Source of the DNA: Candidatus Peregrinibacteria bacterium
GTDB taxonomy: Bacteria > Patescibacteriota > Gracilibacteria > CAIRYL01 > GCA-016699755
Direction: 5' to 3'
NCBI GenBank assembly: GCA_024762935.1
Contig: JANTGK010000008.1
Span: 1 to 41,355 of the forward strand
DNA length: 41,355 bases
The notes beneath the pieces are model-generated. The model saw nothing but the letters and a program-made list of their open reading frames with translations. It did no database searches and was not told the origin of the DNA. Position numbers and translations under genes: made by a program. This document shows positions 24,649-33,805 of this stretch, in pieces. Within the stretch, counting starts at the first letter, position 1; each line of letters opens with the position of its first letter.

Positions 24649-25419
24649 TTATTTTTGAAATCTTTTTCGTGCAAAAAAAGCAGCAAATCCTGAAAAGGCG
24701 AGAACAGGAAGAAGTGGTAATCCTGTTCCAGGGCTCTCTTCTGCTGCGCTATGAAGTTGTTCAGCAGTAGCGAGCCGAGCGAGTTGAATAGGATCTACTG
24801 TTTCTCCGGTATGCGTATTTATGGGAAAATCATTTATTTCGGTAATTACTTCTGTTCCTGGTGTTTGAACGATTTCTTCTTCTGTATCGAGGATTACCTC
24901 AGGATCTGTAAATTCTATATCGGCAATCTTCTTTGTGGGGTTGGGTGTTTGAGGTTCATCGGAGGCTACTGTTTTGGGTATGGTTGGCTGTACCACGGTT
25001 TCTACTGGTTGAGTCTCTTCAGCTATAGGATGAGTGACTTCAGGTTGAATAGGGTCTATATCGATTTCAGTACCTTCTTCACCATCTGCGGTAACCTCGG
25101 GAACATTGATTTCTACTGGTTCTGCTATCAATTCATCACCATCCGCAAAGTTGGCATTTTCTACGACAGGCATGTATATTTCTTCATTTTGTGAAGAATC
25201 AGAAGTATTGAGTCCCAAAAAAGCAGAATAATTTTTAGAGTCATTTCCCGAAAAGAGAAATGGTGCTGCTCCAATGAGTATGAGAAATACTCCGACACTC
25301 GCGAGTGCGAGAGCTATTTTTCTATTTCGTGCAGACTCTGGCTGATCTGTAGATGATGTATCTCTCTTGTCCTGAGGAGATTTTTTATTATCAGTGACTG
25401 TTGTCCATTGATTTTTCAT
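24649..25419 (-). CDS. Acidic surface protein anchored at both ends
   Basis: A 256-residue protein. A hydrophilic N-terminus (1-33) is followed by a transmembrane helix at about 34-56. A long spacer (60-225) is rich in Glu, Asp, Pro, Thr and Val, reads as disordered and carries strong negative charge. The C-terminus has a short GTGLP-containing motif, a second helix (about 233-250) and a basic tail (ARKRFQK), resembling tripartite C-terminal sorting signals although it is not LPXTG. The spacer should lie outside the cell. It follows the cohesin/FN3 gene by 24 bases. No domain is recognised. It may be a membrane-proximal spacer or docking partner of the cohesin-dockerin proteins encoded upstream; this is an inference from position. 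Confidence 0.7.
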   Translation of the reverse strand: MKNQWTTVTDNKKSPQDKRDTSSTDQPESARNRKIALALASVGVFLILIGAAPFLFSGNDSKNYSAFLGLNTSDSSQNEEIYMPVVENANFADGDELIAEPVEINVPEVTADGEEGTEIDIDPIQPEVTHPIAEETQPVETVVQPTIPKTVASDEPQTPNPTKKIADIEFTDPEVILDTEEEIVQTPGTEVITEINDFPINTHTGETVDPIQLARLATAEQLHSAAEESPGTGLPLLPVLAFSGFAAFFARKRFQK

Positions 25420-25443
25420 GTTTGTATAAAGAGAAAAAAGGTT

Positions 25444-26610
25444 TTATTTGCGACGAAAAGCGTATCCGAACAGTGCAAGCCCCATGCTAATAATCATAAA
25501 AAAGAGAATATGTTCGGGGCCGGAATCAACCGTTTTATCTGCATTTTCCATGTCGATATCTTTTGGTGTTTTATTTTCTGTTATTGCAGAAGTATCTGAA
25601 TGATCTATTTTTTGTGCATTTGGATCTCCTGTAAAACCATGACTTTCACTACCAGGAAGTCCAACGGTTACAAATACTTCATTTGAATATTCACTTTCTT
25701 GATCAATTTGATCATAAGCTTTTATAGCAAAGAAATATTTTTCTCCAGATGGAAGGTTTGGGAAAAGAGCAAAATTTGTCTTTCCAACATCTCTTCTTCT
25801 GAGGTAATACCCACTTTTTTGGCTGTAGTAGAGGTAGTATCCAGCAATATTAGGATCCTCGTTAATTGGCCAAATAAGTCGAACATTTCCTTGGTCATCT
25901 GTTTGGATTCGAAGTCCTACTGGCTGTTCTAGAGCAGAGCTATTTTTGATTGGGGCGATTACTCCCCCTGTTTGGCTTCCTCCAATGTCAACCCTAGGGA
26001 GAACGGCTCCTCCCACAGGTGGCACAGTACTATTTTGACTAGGAATTCCAAAAATGAGTGGTTTTGGCTCTTCTTTTAGTCTATTTTCTGCTGTAATCCC
26101 ACTCGTAAAAAAGATTCCCGTATCACCAAGTTCAGTATGTTGATAATTAATGAATTTGAGGCTTGCTCCACTCGTAAGGGGTTGAAGAGTGAGAGTTGCT
26201 ACATGAAACTTTTCATTACTTTTTGAGCCTCCAGTAAGAGAAAGTCCAATATTTACGGTTCCTTCGTTTTCATCTATGGTGTTTGAAAAAGGCTCTGGAA
26301 ACGTAAAGTCTGAATCTTCAATATTAATATCTTTTACGAGCAGTGTTTTACTGTCAAATTTTAGTTTTGCATGAACAGAGGTGACCATTTCTCTTTTTGG
26401 GTTGTCGATGACGAGGTCAATAAGCATTGGCTCCCCCGTAAAATGAGAAACAACAAACTCTTCTTGCTCCTCTGGAATATCAGGAACACACGTTGGGTCT
26501 GAATCTTCGCAGTGGAATTGAAATGTGAATTGGAGATGATCTGATGAGGCAAAAGTTGTCCCGGAAAAGAGAAGGAAAACGCCGATCACGAGAATACTAA
26601 GGCGCTTCAT
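25444..26610 (-). CDS. Membrane-anchored cohesin-like / fibronectin-III surface protein
   Basis: A 388-residue protein with a signal peptide at 1-21 (ending TFASS). Residues about 58-175 have the cohesin-like pattern: LIDLVIDNPKREMVTSVHAK (first strands), LKFDSKTLLV, a Gly/Ser loop with VNIGLSL, then VATLTLQPL. Residues about 227-315 form a fibronectin type III domain (VRLIWPINEDPNIAGYYLYY; FFAIKAYDQIDQESEYSNEV). A low-complexity linker leads to SGPEHI, a transmembrane helix at about 365-383 and the basic end FRRK, so the cohesin would be displayed at the membrane. It overlaps the preceding lipoprotein gene by 4 bases (ATGA). It has no dockerin and no catalytic domain. Likely role: membrane-side receptor for a dockerin-bearing protein of the same operon. 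Confidence 0.78.
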   Translation of the reverse strand: MKRLSILVIGVFLLFSGTTFASSDHLQFTFQFHCEDSDPTCVPDIPEEQEEFVVSHFTGEPMLIDLVIDNPKREMVTSVHAKLKFDSKTLLVKDINIEDSDFTFPEPFSNTIDENEGTVNIGLSLTGGSKSNEKFHVATLTLQPLTSGASLKFINYQHTELGDTGIFFTSGITAENRLKEEPKPLIFGIPSQNSTVPPVGGAVLPRVDIGGSQTGGVIAPIKNSSALEQPVGLRIQTDDQGNVRLIWPINEDPNIAGYYLYYSQKSGYYLRRRDVGKTNFALFPNLPSGEKYFFAIKAYDQIDQESEYSNEVFVTVGLPGSESHGFTGDPNAQKIDHSDTSAITENKTPKDIDMENADKTVDSGPEHILFFMIISMGLALFGYAFRRK

Positions 26611-27248
26611 GATTGTGGTGAAAGAGGAAGGGTCGGAACCGAAGGCTCCAAGAGGATGTCGCGAAACATGTTGTCTCCTACTTTTTCAAAGACAACAGTT
26701 TTTTTACTGGATCCAAATCCGTAAAAGTCGATTGATGTAAATGACGGTTTTATTCGAGAGAACGTAATCAGTGCAATTGTTATTTCTTTCTCAGTAGAAA
26801 CACTTCCATCAGATGTTGAAATGCCAATTTTCGCTAATCCATTTTGATGATCAAAGGTATTTTCTCCAGGGGCAGTAACCGAAAATGGTGAATTTTTTGG
26901 GATAGTAATAGATTTTCCAGAAAGAATATCAGGATGAAAAGCAAGGAAACTTCTGACAGCGGATATTTCTTTTTGTTGTGGATTATGAAGGATGAGCTTT
27001 GTAACGACTTCTGAGCGCGTGTCTTTTTCAGTGACAAGTTCTAATGAGGCACTTCTTTGATTATCTATATCTTTCTTTCGAGAATTAGTAATCATAGAAA
27101 CAAGACGACTTTCTGTTTCTGACTCTTCTTTTGAGGGGGCACTTTTTGTCTCTGAGTGTGAATTTGGTGATGAGAGAGGTTTCTCTTGTGATGTTGCACA
27201 AGAAGAGAGAAGAAGAGTGATTCCGATCAAGAGGAATAATTTTTTCAT
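26607..27248 (-). CDS. Cohesin-like lipoprotein
   Basis: A 213-residue lipoprotein: Lys-Lys, a hydrophobic stretch, and lipobox LSSC with Cys17. A Ser/Glu-rich linker covers residues 18-60. Residues about 65-190 show a cohesin-like beta pattern: VVTKLILHNPQQKEISAVRS, FLAFHPDILSG, LAKIGISTSDGSVS, ITIALITFSRI, parallel to the domain in the next gene (LIDLVIDNP..., VNIGLSLTGG..., VATLTLQPL). The stop/start overlaps on both sides are 4 bases (27245-27248 and 26607-26610), so translation is coupled to the giant gene and to the anchored cohesin gene. The cohesin assignment rests on strand pattern and neighbours; another Ig-like fold is possible. Confidence 0.7.
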   Translation of the reverse strand: MKKLFLLIGITLLLSSCATSQEKPLSSPNSHSETKSAPSKEESETESRLVSMITNSRKKDIDNQRSASLELVTEKDTRSEVVTKLILHNPQQKEISAVRSFLAFHPDILSGKSITIPKNSPFSVTAPGENTFDHQNGLAKIGISTSDGSVSTEKEITIALITFSRIKPSFTSIDFYGFGSSKKTVVFEKVGDNMFRDILLEPSVPTLPLSPQS

Positions 27249-30200
27249 TGAAAGTTCGGATAAAATGTATTTGGCATGACTGGCTCATCTTCGATGGGAG
27301 CTGTCCTTTTCTCTTTTTTAGGCTTCAGTATATCTAAGAAGGTCGTTTTTTCTGGGTTTTCTTCTGGCGGATTCATGTCTGTTGGATTATCTTTGGCATC
27401 GGTGTCTTCAGGGATTTTTTTATTCAAATCGACACTTTCAGAAAACCTTGGTGTTCGATCTGCAACAGTTTCATAGGTGAGTCCATACTGTTGTGCGAAG
27501 ACGGAAAAGTCTAAAAAGTCTACTTTGCCATCTTTGTTAAAGTCTGAATCGGGAAGATTCTTTCCATTTGATCCATACTGTTGTGCGAAGACGGAAAAGT
27601 CTAAAAAGTCTACTTGGAGGTCATCATTAAAGTCTGCATTGAGAAATGGATTTTGAATAAAAACATTTGAACTTGCGGCACCAGTTGTTACGCCTAGTGG
27701 AACTTCGCCATCTTCTGTATTGGCGTAGTTTTCTTTTATTTCTGTTGAGGCAACAACGGTGTTCGTGACCATTCCTTCTGAGATGGCAACAAATCGTGTG
27801 AGGAATGTGTATGTTTGCCCAGGCCCGAATGAGGGGATAAGACAATCAATCTGAGAGACATCATTCTGGCAAGAAAATGATCCTAATGGCTCTACTTCAA
27901 GGAGTTTTATAAGCTGCTGAGGAAAATCATCAGTAATGGACACATTTTGAAACATCTGACCTTCAGTTCTATTGGTAATGGAGATGCGAAATTCAATTTC
28001 TTCATTTATTCCCATATCGACCTTGTTTGGTGTTTTTTTGATTAAAAATGGATTTCCAGGGTCGATAACAGCCACATTGGCACTGGAGACACTGAGTGTT
28101 TTGTCTTCACTGATAGCAGAAATAGTATTTGTAGCGAGACCAGGTGAGATTGCCTTAAATTTTCCTACCATAGTGTAGTCAGCTCCAGGTGGAATCTCAT
28201 CAATGACACACTGTATTTCTGACTCATCATTTCCACATGAGAACGCATCTGATGTATTTATTTCAAGTACTTGAATGATATCGCTCGAGAATGTGTCGAG
28301 AAGAACGACATCGTGGAGTGCTTTTTTATTATTTTCATTACTGATGTGGATGGTGAATTCTACATTTTCTTCAAGACTTGCTATCTCTTTGTCTACTGTT
28401 TTTGTGATAACAAATGGATTTTTTCCATAACTAGAAAATGCTGAAAATGTCTTTATATCAGTTCCTTTTCTCAGTTTTTTTCCGGTGTAATCAATAAGAT
28501 CTGTTGCCCGAAGGATATAGACAGATTCAGGAACCTGGACACCAGTAGAGAGGGTAATGGTATGGTCATTTTTAAATTGTGCCCCACGTACAGGGAGCAC
28601 CTTCCCTGACCCTTTTGCGGTAATGCTGAAGTTTGCTCCATCAGTGAGAAGGCTTGAAAATCGAAGTGGCTTTCGGAAGACGACTTCAATAGCATTTGGG
28701 CTAACGGAGGTCACCTTTTCTATCTCAAAGAAGAGCTTTCGTTCATGAATAGTTGGAACAGTGAAACTCGCTTGGTTATCCGTTTGTCGGATTTGTCTGA
28801 GTCCAAGCTGTTCAGCGTCAGCAAAGAGTGTAAATCGGTCTCCTTCATTCATATAATTTGTTCGAAGGGTTACTACTTGTCCATCAGTTCTAATATCGAT
28901 GTCTTTTATAGGGAGATGTGTGTAGATATCATTAAAGAACGAAAGAGTAAATGCATCACTTCTTATCTTATCGGGATTAACAGAAGAACTGAAAAAAGCT
29001 TGCACTTCATTTTTTTCTGTTGCTACGGCAGAGACAAGATGGGGAAGATCTTGTAGAGCGAGCGGAAGGGTACCATCGCTCACAAAAATAGGAACTTCAG
29101 CTTCAGCTTTTCGACCATCAGTATCGGTTGCTACTACCGAGATAAAATATGGATTCTGACTTGCGGGAACATCTTTTCGAACGGTGAGGTCTGGAAGATA
29201 GAACCACCTTCCTCTGCTTCCTTCTGAAACAGATGGAATCATACATCCAAAGGTATCTGTTGAAACACATCCTGGTACGGTAATAGGGTCTCCCTCAACG
29301 GGGGGATCCTTTTGATCTTCTTCTCCTTCTTCTTTGTCATCTTTTGCGGGTGTAGCACCATCAGCAATGGTAAAATCTTTCTGTATACAAACTCGTTCAT
29401 TATTTATCCAATAACATCCATCATCAATAATTTCTTCAGCTCTTGCTGTTGGAAAAAGGGAAGCCTGAGGAGCTGGTATTTTTTTCCCACCATCAGTTGT
29501 GTTGAGTTGTTCTTGCAAGAGTTCTTCTTTCTTTTTTTTCTCTGCATCCTCTTCTTGTTTAATATCTGTTATTATTTTTTCTTTGATGAGTCTATTATTT
29601 TCCTCTGGAGTAATGTGTCGGAGTATTGTTCCAAGGTTTGCAGTGACATGGGTAATAGGGGCGTCTCCTTCCTCGACAAAGACGTACAGTGTTCCTCTTG
29701 CATCTTGGTCATTTAAGAAGGTCCGCGGGTTCGTATATGATCGATCAGCAGGAATAGTCGGACTATCTCCAGATGTGTCTGGTGTCGAGACATGAAAACG
29801 AAATCCAGTTTCGGTCACATTTCCATCAATGTCTGTTGCAGAAACAGTAAGGGTTCTGAATCCAGGGATAACTGATCGAGGGATAGTTAGTTTTTCTGTT
29901 GCATACCACGCCCCTGTTCCTTCGATTTGACCTTTGGTCATTTCCAAAGGAGGTAGTCCAATGGGTGCGAGGTTTACCGAAACAGAAACAATATCTTCAT
30001 GTCCATTTGGATCTGTTGCTTTTGCAAAGACCTGAAATTCGGTTTTATTGTCATTTGGGATGGAATGTTTTGGTGAGACAAAAATATCATTTTCATTTAT
30101 TTGAGGTGATCCGGTCGAGTCTCTCGCAATCCGAAGAGTAATTTCTCCAACTGCTTCTGTTCCTTCACGGTCTATGGCAGTAAGAGGAAGAGTATAGACT

Positions 30201-33200
30201 CCTTCTGGTACCCAGTTAGGAATTTTATATGGATCACTCTGATACCAAATTTTGTTTCCAAATATGGTAACAGCATGAGCTTTAGGAATGAGAAAATCGA
30301 GTGCTCTCATAAGTGCCTGTCCATCAGTGTTTTGAAGGTAAATATTACAATCACGCCATTGAGAATTTGGTTTGTTGGCTTCTCCAACACAGGTAGATGT
30401 TGGTTTTTTGTGCCACTGTTTTTCTTGACGATAGAGGTAACATTCACCCCACTCCTCATCTTGTTCCCAGTCAGCTGTGCTGCATTCTCCACCAGTACAG
30501 TCTCGTCTCTCCTCAGGTTTTTTTCCGACCTCAAGACATTCTATTCCAGGTTTAAGTTCTACTGAACGCATTTGTACTCCCAGAACACAATCTGTCCACG
30601 GTTCAATAACATAATCGTTCCGTGAGCATTCTCGGTCTTCTTGAATTTCGTCAAGTGGCTGGAGAACGATAATTCCAAGTCCTACTTGGGAGGCATCAAG
30701 GACAACACGAGAAACATTGATTCCTCCATCTTCATCTGAGATTTCAACCTGAAATGTTACTTCTGTTTCATCTCCGGGAGAGACCTGGTCAGGAGCTGCA
30801 GTCGCATTTTCAATAACGGGAGGAAGACTCGATTCGAGATCTCGATTTACAAGAAGTGTGACAACACCAGTTCCGGTTCTTCCGGTCTTATTCTCAACAG
30901 TGATAGGAATTTCTGTGGCCTCTTTTGATGTTGGGATAGTGCTCGGAACGGTAATCTCTCGTTTGTACCAAGCCATTCCATCTATAAAAGCCATATCATT
31001 GACTTTTTTGATAATCGCACCACCCTCATCCCAGCGATCGGGATCAGAAGTAGAAGTTTCTTCAAGGTGATGAAGTGAAAGTGAAACAGCAGCTGGTCCT
31101 CCTATTCCTCGGAGATCAGCAGTGACCTTTTCAATATCTGAGACTCCTCGTGGATCTTTGATTCGAACCCAAAGGGTGCTTGATGTGACACCATCATTGG
31201 GAACCCGATATGGCATTGCATATGATTCCTCTGAGAGTACGAGAGGAGCCATCTGCGCTTCTATTTCTGAATTGATGACGGTAACTGCATTTGGTAGTCT
31301 GCTCTCATCACCAGCTGGAGAAACGACGACAATATCATAGGAATCCATTTTAAGATCCTCTGGCGTTTCAATATTGAGCTGAGTATCAGAGATAAAAGTT
31401 GTAGGAAGGGTTTGGTTTCCTATCCTGACAATACTGTTTTCTGGAAAGTGAACCCCTATTATGGTTACTTGTGTTTTTTCTCCGATTTGAACCTCTTTTG
31501 GCGAGAGAGATACAGCTCGCATCTGCTCTTGAGAATATCCGACAAACCCTCGACTATTCGGAATCCCTAGTGTTTCTCCGTAGGCACTACGAACGCTTTC
31601 GGGGAGGACAACAGCAGAATAGGATTGTTTTTGTTTCTGAACTTGTGTCACAAGAGTAATACTATTGCCTTTTCCTTCGGCAGAAATAATCTTTAGTTTT
31701 CTGGGGAGTTCTGCAGTATCTTTTGTCCAGATTTGAAATTGAAGAGGCGAGAAAGTTTTTGCTTCGATTTCTTCAGAGAATGTCAACACAACAGTGTCTG
31801 GAGATGTCGCTTCTGCTGATTCAAGTCCAAAATCCCAGGGAGTAAAGAAACTTCCTTGTCCAATAAATGATTCGATATTTCCAATAAGACTTATAGCAGC
31901 ATTTCCGTCACGGTTTGATTTAATGCTTCCTGGTCGTATGGTCATGACATAATTTCTTCCAGCAACGGTTCGTACATTGTGAAAAATAATACTCGTGTGA
32001 TCTGGTGAGATTTCAAAAAATGTCTCAGAAGTAATAAGGTTTTGGCTTCTTCCTTGCTCAGTAATGCTAAAAGCATCAAGGACAATCGAACTTCCGAGTA
32101 CAGGAGTGTCAAAAGTGACTTCGACAACATCTGGTTTTCGAGCAGAAATATTGTCGATTACAGGACCATCAGAGTTATACCCAAAAGGGGTAAAGCGAGC
32201 GATATTGAGAGAGAGTAGTTCACCCGCAGTTGATTTTGGATCATGAATGTTGCTTGCCTTATTAATGGTGAGCCAACTGCTTCCACCAAGAATCGCTTGA
32301 GAACTTGTATGAAGAGTAACATTCTTTCCACCAGACTGATTGGCTGCCAAAACCGTCAATCCTTCTATATGGAAATCTTCTGCTTCGATAGATTCGGGAT
32401 TAACCGGTTCCGTGAAGCCGATTACTACAGAGGTGTCTGAGGTTGCTTGTACATTTTGAATCTGGAATCGGCTGATGGGGTATTGTAATGGGAATCCCTG
32501 AAAGAACATATAGTTATGATCAGGAGAAAGAGTACCAGCAATATTTCCAGTGATATGTTCCTGAAGTTCTACTGAATAGAGCTCATCAGGAATCATGGTT
32601 GTAAGATTCCGTATGATAATACTGTTGCCATCAACCTCAAATTCAGTCGAGCTATTTTTTAGTCGAGGAGTAAAAGTAATATCAGTAAGGTCAGCAGCAA
32701 TAATATTATCAGAAAATATGAGTCGTATACTGCTTGATGAGAGAGGGATACTATCAATAAGACGGAGTGAGCTTACCGGACTTGTGAGAATAGTTCCAGA
32801 ATCGACATTCACAGGTACCAAGCCAAGGGTAAAGGTATTGACGGTATCCATTTTTCGAATCGAAAGGGGAATACTCTCTCCGAATGGAACATTATCATGA
32901 ACAAGGAATCGTAAAGCGAGAAGAGGGTCACTAAAATCAAGATTTACTCCATCTAGTGAGCCAGTAGCACCGAGGATTCCTATGTGATTTTGCAGGGAGT
33001 CTTCTGTAATAAATGCAAAACCCGCGTCTTCAAGGGGAGTTCCTACTGTTTCATATCCAAGAAAATCCATTTTAGACTCTGGATATTCCAAGTCGAACAT
33101 AAAACCAGCAATATCTTGTTGTGTGCCTGATCGAAGAAGAATAACTCTTTCCTCTCCTGGTTTTGCCAAAATATCATCTTCAAAGTAAAACTCACCGGTA

Positions 33201-33805
33201 AATTGTTGTTGGAGATTTGGATTTTTCGGATCTCCTACTCGGATTATACCGCTTTGAATGGAGCTGAGGGTATAGCTCTGAAGAATAGCACTGTCATAGA
33301 CAATTTCTACATTTGAAAGTGTGATAGGTATCTCATCACCGAGTTCAGTATTTTCTCGGATAGAGAACATAATATTGAGAAGATCTCCATCAGTAGGGAC
33401 AGATAGCCCGGTAGCTCCTCCTGTCCAGACAGCAACTTGAGCAGTATTGCTCATGGGGTCATTGGTAACGGTGATATCAAAGTCGGTATTCTCAAATATG
33501 GTCTCATCAAGAACGGCTCCTAAAAATTCAACTTTTTCTTTTGGCCATGAAAAGTCGAAATAGATGCCCATCAAATCATCTCTTGCAAAAAGTGGAAAAT
33601 CATCTCCTGCACGGACGACAATCTCACCATTTTCGCCAGGGTTTGCAATAAAATCATTTGGAATAAACACCTGCTCACTACTCGTCTGTTGTGTATGCGT
33701 AAAGAGACTCGCTGAGAAAAATTTTTCAGAGAGACCTACAAAAAATGATATCACGAGGAAAGCGAGGATCAATAGGCCGAAAAAGAATCCTTTTTTATTC
33801 TTCAT
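27245..33805 (-). CDS. Giant surface protein with N-terminal cohesins and C-terminal dockerin
   Basis: A 2186-residue secreted protein. Signal peptide at 1-33. Two cohesin-like domains at about 45-192 and 200-340 (each begins IANPGE/LAKPGE, with GIYFDFSWPKEKVEFLG and GFMFDLEYPESKMDFLG). About four SbsA/Big-type Ig-like modules lie at 343-760 and an IPT/TIG domain at 761-846. Further Ig-like modules include a Cys-rich thrombospondin-1-like insert at about 1052-1153 and a Lys/Glu coiled segment at about 1398-1437. Two DUF11 domains are at about 1800-1915 and 1920-2030. A type-I dockerin lies at about 2055-2112, with two calcium loops DFNDDLQVDFLD and DFNKDGKVDFLD, each followed by FSVFAQQYG. 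A Pro/Lys-rich tail covers 2113-2186. No hydrolase or SLH domain seen. Role inferred: scaffold or fibre that can bind and be bound. Overlaps by 4 bases with both neighbouring genes. Confidence 0.85.
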   Translation of the reverse strand: MKNKKGFFFGLLILAFLVISFFVGLSEKFFSASLFTHTQQTSSEQVFIPNDFIANPGENGEIVVRAGDDFPLFARDDLMGIYFDFSWPKEKVEFLGAVLDETIFENTDFDITVTNDPMSNTAQVAVWTGGATGLSVPTDGDLLNIMFSIRENTELGDEIPITLSNVEIVYDSAILQSYTLSSIQSGIIRVGDPKNPNLQQQFTGEFYFEDDILAKPGEERVILLRSGTQQDIAGFMFDLEYPESKMDFLGYETVGTPLEDAGFAFITEDSLQNHIGILGATGSLDGVNLDFSDPLLALRFLVHDNVPFGESIPLSIRKMDTVNTFTLGLVPVNVDSGTILTSPVSSLRLIDSIPLSSSSIRLIFSDNIIAADLTDITFTPRLKNSSTEFEVDGNSIIIRNLTTMIPDELYSVELQEHITGNIAGTLSPDHNYMFFQGFPLQYPISRFQIQNVQATSDTSVVIGFTEPVNPESIEAEDFHIEGLTVLAANQSGGKNVTLHTSSQAILGGSSWLTINKASNIHDPKSTAGELLSLNIARFTPFGYNSDGPVIDNISARKPDVVEVTFDTPVLGSSIVLDAFSITEQGRSQNLITSETFFEISPDHTSIIFHNVRTVAGRNYVMTIRPGSIKSNRDGNAAISLIGNIESFIGQGSFFTPWDFGLESAEATSPDTVVLTFSEEIEAKTFSPLQFQIWTKDTAELPRKLKIISAEGKGNSITLVTQVQKQKQSYSAVVLPESVRSAYGETLGIPNSRGFVGYSQEQMRAVSLSPKEVQIGEKTQVTIIGVHFPENSIVRIGNQTLPTTFISDTQLNIETPEDLKMDSYDIVVVSPAGDESRLPNAVTVINSEIEAQMAPLVLSEESYAMPYRVPNDGVTSSTLWVRIKDPRGVSDIEKVTADLRGIGGPAAVSLSLHHLEETSTSDPDRWDEGGAIIKKVNDMAFIDGMAWYKREITVPSTIPTSKEATEIPITVENKTGRTGTGVVTLLVNRDLESSLPPVIENATAAPDQVSPGDETEVTFQVEISDEDGGINVSRVVLDASQVGLGIIVLQPLDEIQEDRECSRNDYVIEPWTDCVLGVQMRSVELKPGIECLEVGKKPEERRDCTGGECSTADWEQDEEWGECYLYRQEKQWHKKPTSTCVGEANKPNSQWRDCNIYLQNTDGQALMRALDFLIPKAHAVTIFGNKIWYQSDPYKIPNWVPEGVYTLPLTAIDREGTEAVGEITLRIARDSTGSPQINENDIFVSPKHSIPNDNKTEFQVFAKATDPNGHEDIVSVSVNLAPIGLPPLEMTKGQIEGTGAWYATEKLTIPRSVIPGFRTLTVSATDIDGNVTETGFRFHVSTPDTSGDSPTIPADRSYTNPRTFLNDQDARGTLYVFVEEGDAPITHVTANLGTILRHITPEENNRLIKEKIITDIKQEEDAEKKKKEELLQEQLNTTDGGKKIPAPQASLFPTARAEEIIDDGCYWINNERVCIQKDFTIADGATPAKDDKEEGEEDQKDPPVEGDPITVPGCVSTDTFGCMIPSVSEGSRGRWFYLPDLTVRKDVPASQNPYFISVVATDTDGRKAEAEVPIFVSDGTLPLALQDLPHLVSAVATEKNEVQAFFSSSVNPDKIRSDAFTLSFFNDIYTHLPIKDIDIRTDGQVVTLRTNYMNEGDRFTLFADAEQLGLRQIRQTDNQASFTVPTIHERKLFFEIEKVTSVSPNAIEVVFRKPLRFSSLLTDGANFSITAKGSGKVLPVRGAQFKNDHTITLSTGVQVPESVYILRATDLIDYTGKKLRKGTDIKTFSAFSSYGKNPFVITKTVDKEIASLEENVEFTIHISNENNKKALHDVVLLDTFSSDIIQVLEINTSDAFSCGNDESEIQCVIDEIPPGADYTMVGKFKAISPGLATNTISAISEDKTLSVSSANVAVIDPGNPFLIKKTPNKVDMGINEEIEFRISITNRTEGQMFQNVSITDDFPQQLIKLLEVEPLGSFSCQNDVSQIDCLIPSFGPGQTYTFLTRFVAISEGMVTNTVVASTEIKENYANTEDGEVPLGVTTGAASSNVFIQNPFLNADFNDDLQVDFLDFSVFAQQYGSNGKNLPDSDFNKDGKVDFLDFSVFAQQYGLTYETVADRTPRFSESVDLNKKIPEDTDAKDNPTDMNPPEENPEKTTFLDILKPKKEKRTAPIEDEPVMPNTFYPNFQ
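27482..27615 (-). repeat. 44-bp perfect direct repeat inside the dockerin
   Basis: Bases 27482-27525 and 27572-27615 are identical over 44 bases, 90 bases (30 codons) apart. They encode the shared VDFLDFSVFAQQYG part of the two dockerin calcium-binding halves. The lack of synonymous differences points to recent duplication or gene conversion. Confidence 0.95.

Noticed and set aside
29312-29795. Plus-strand ORFs of 98-134 residues inside the giant gene
   Set aside because: They are Phe/Ser/Cys-rich antisense shadows of the Lys/Glu-rich coiled segment of the giant surface protein.
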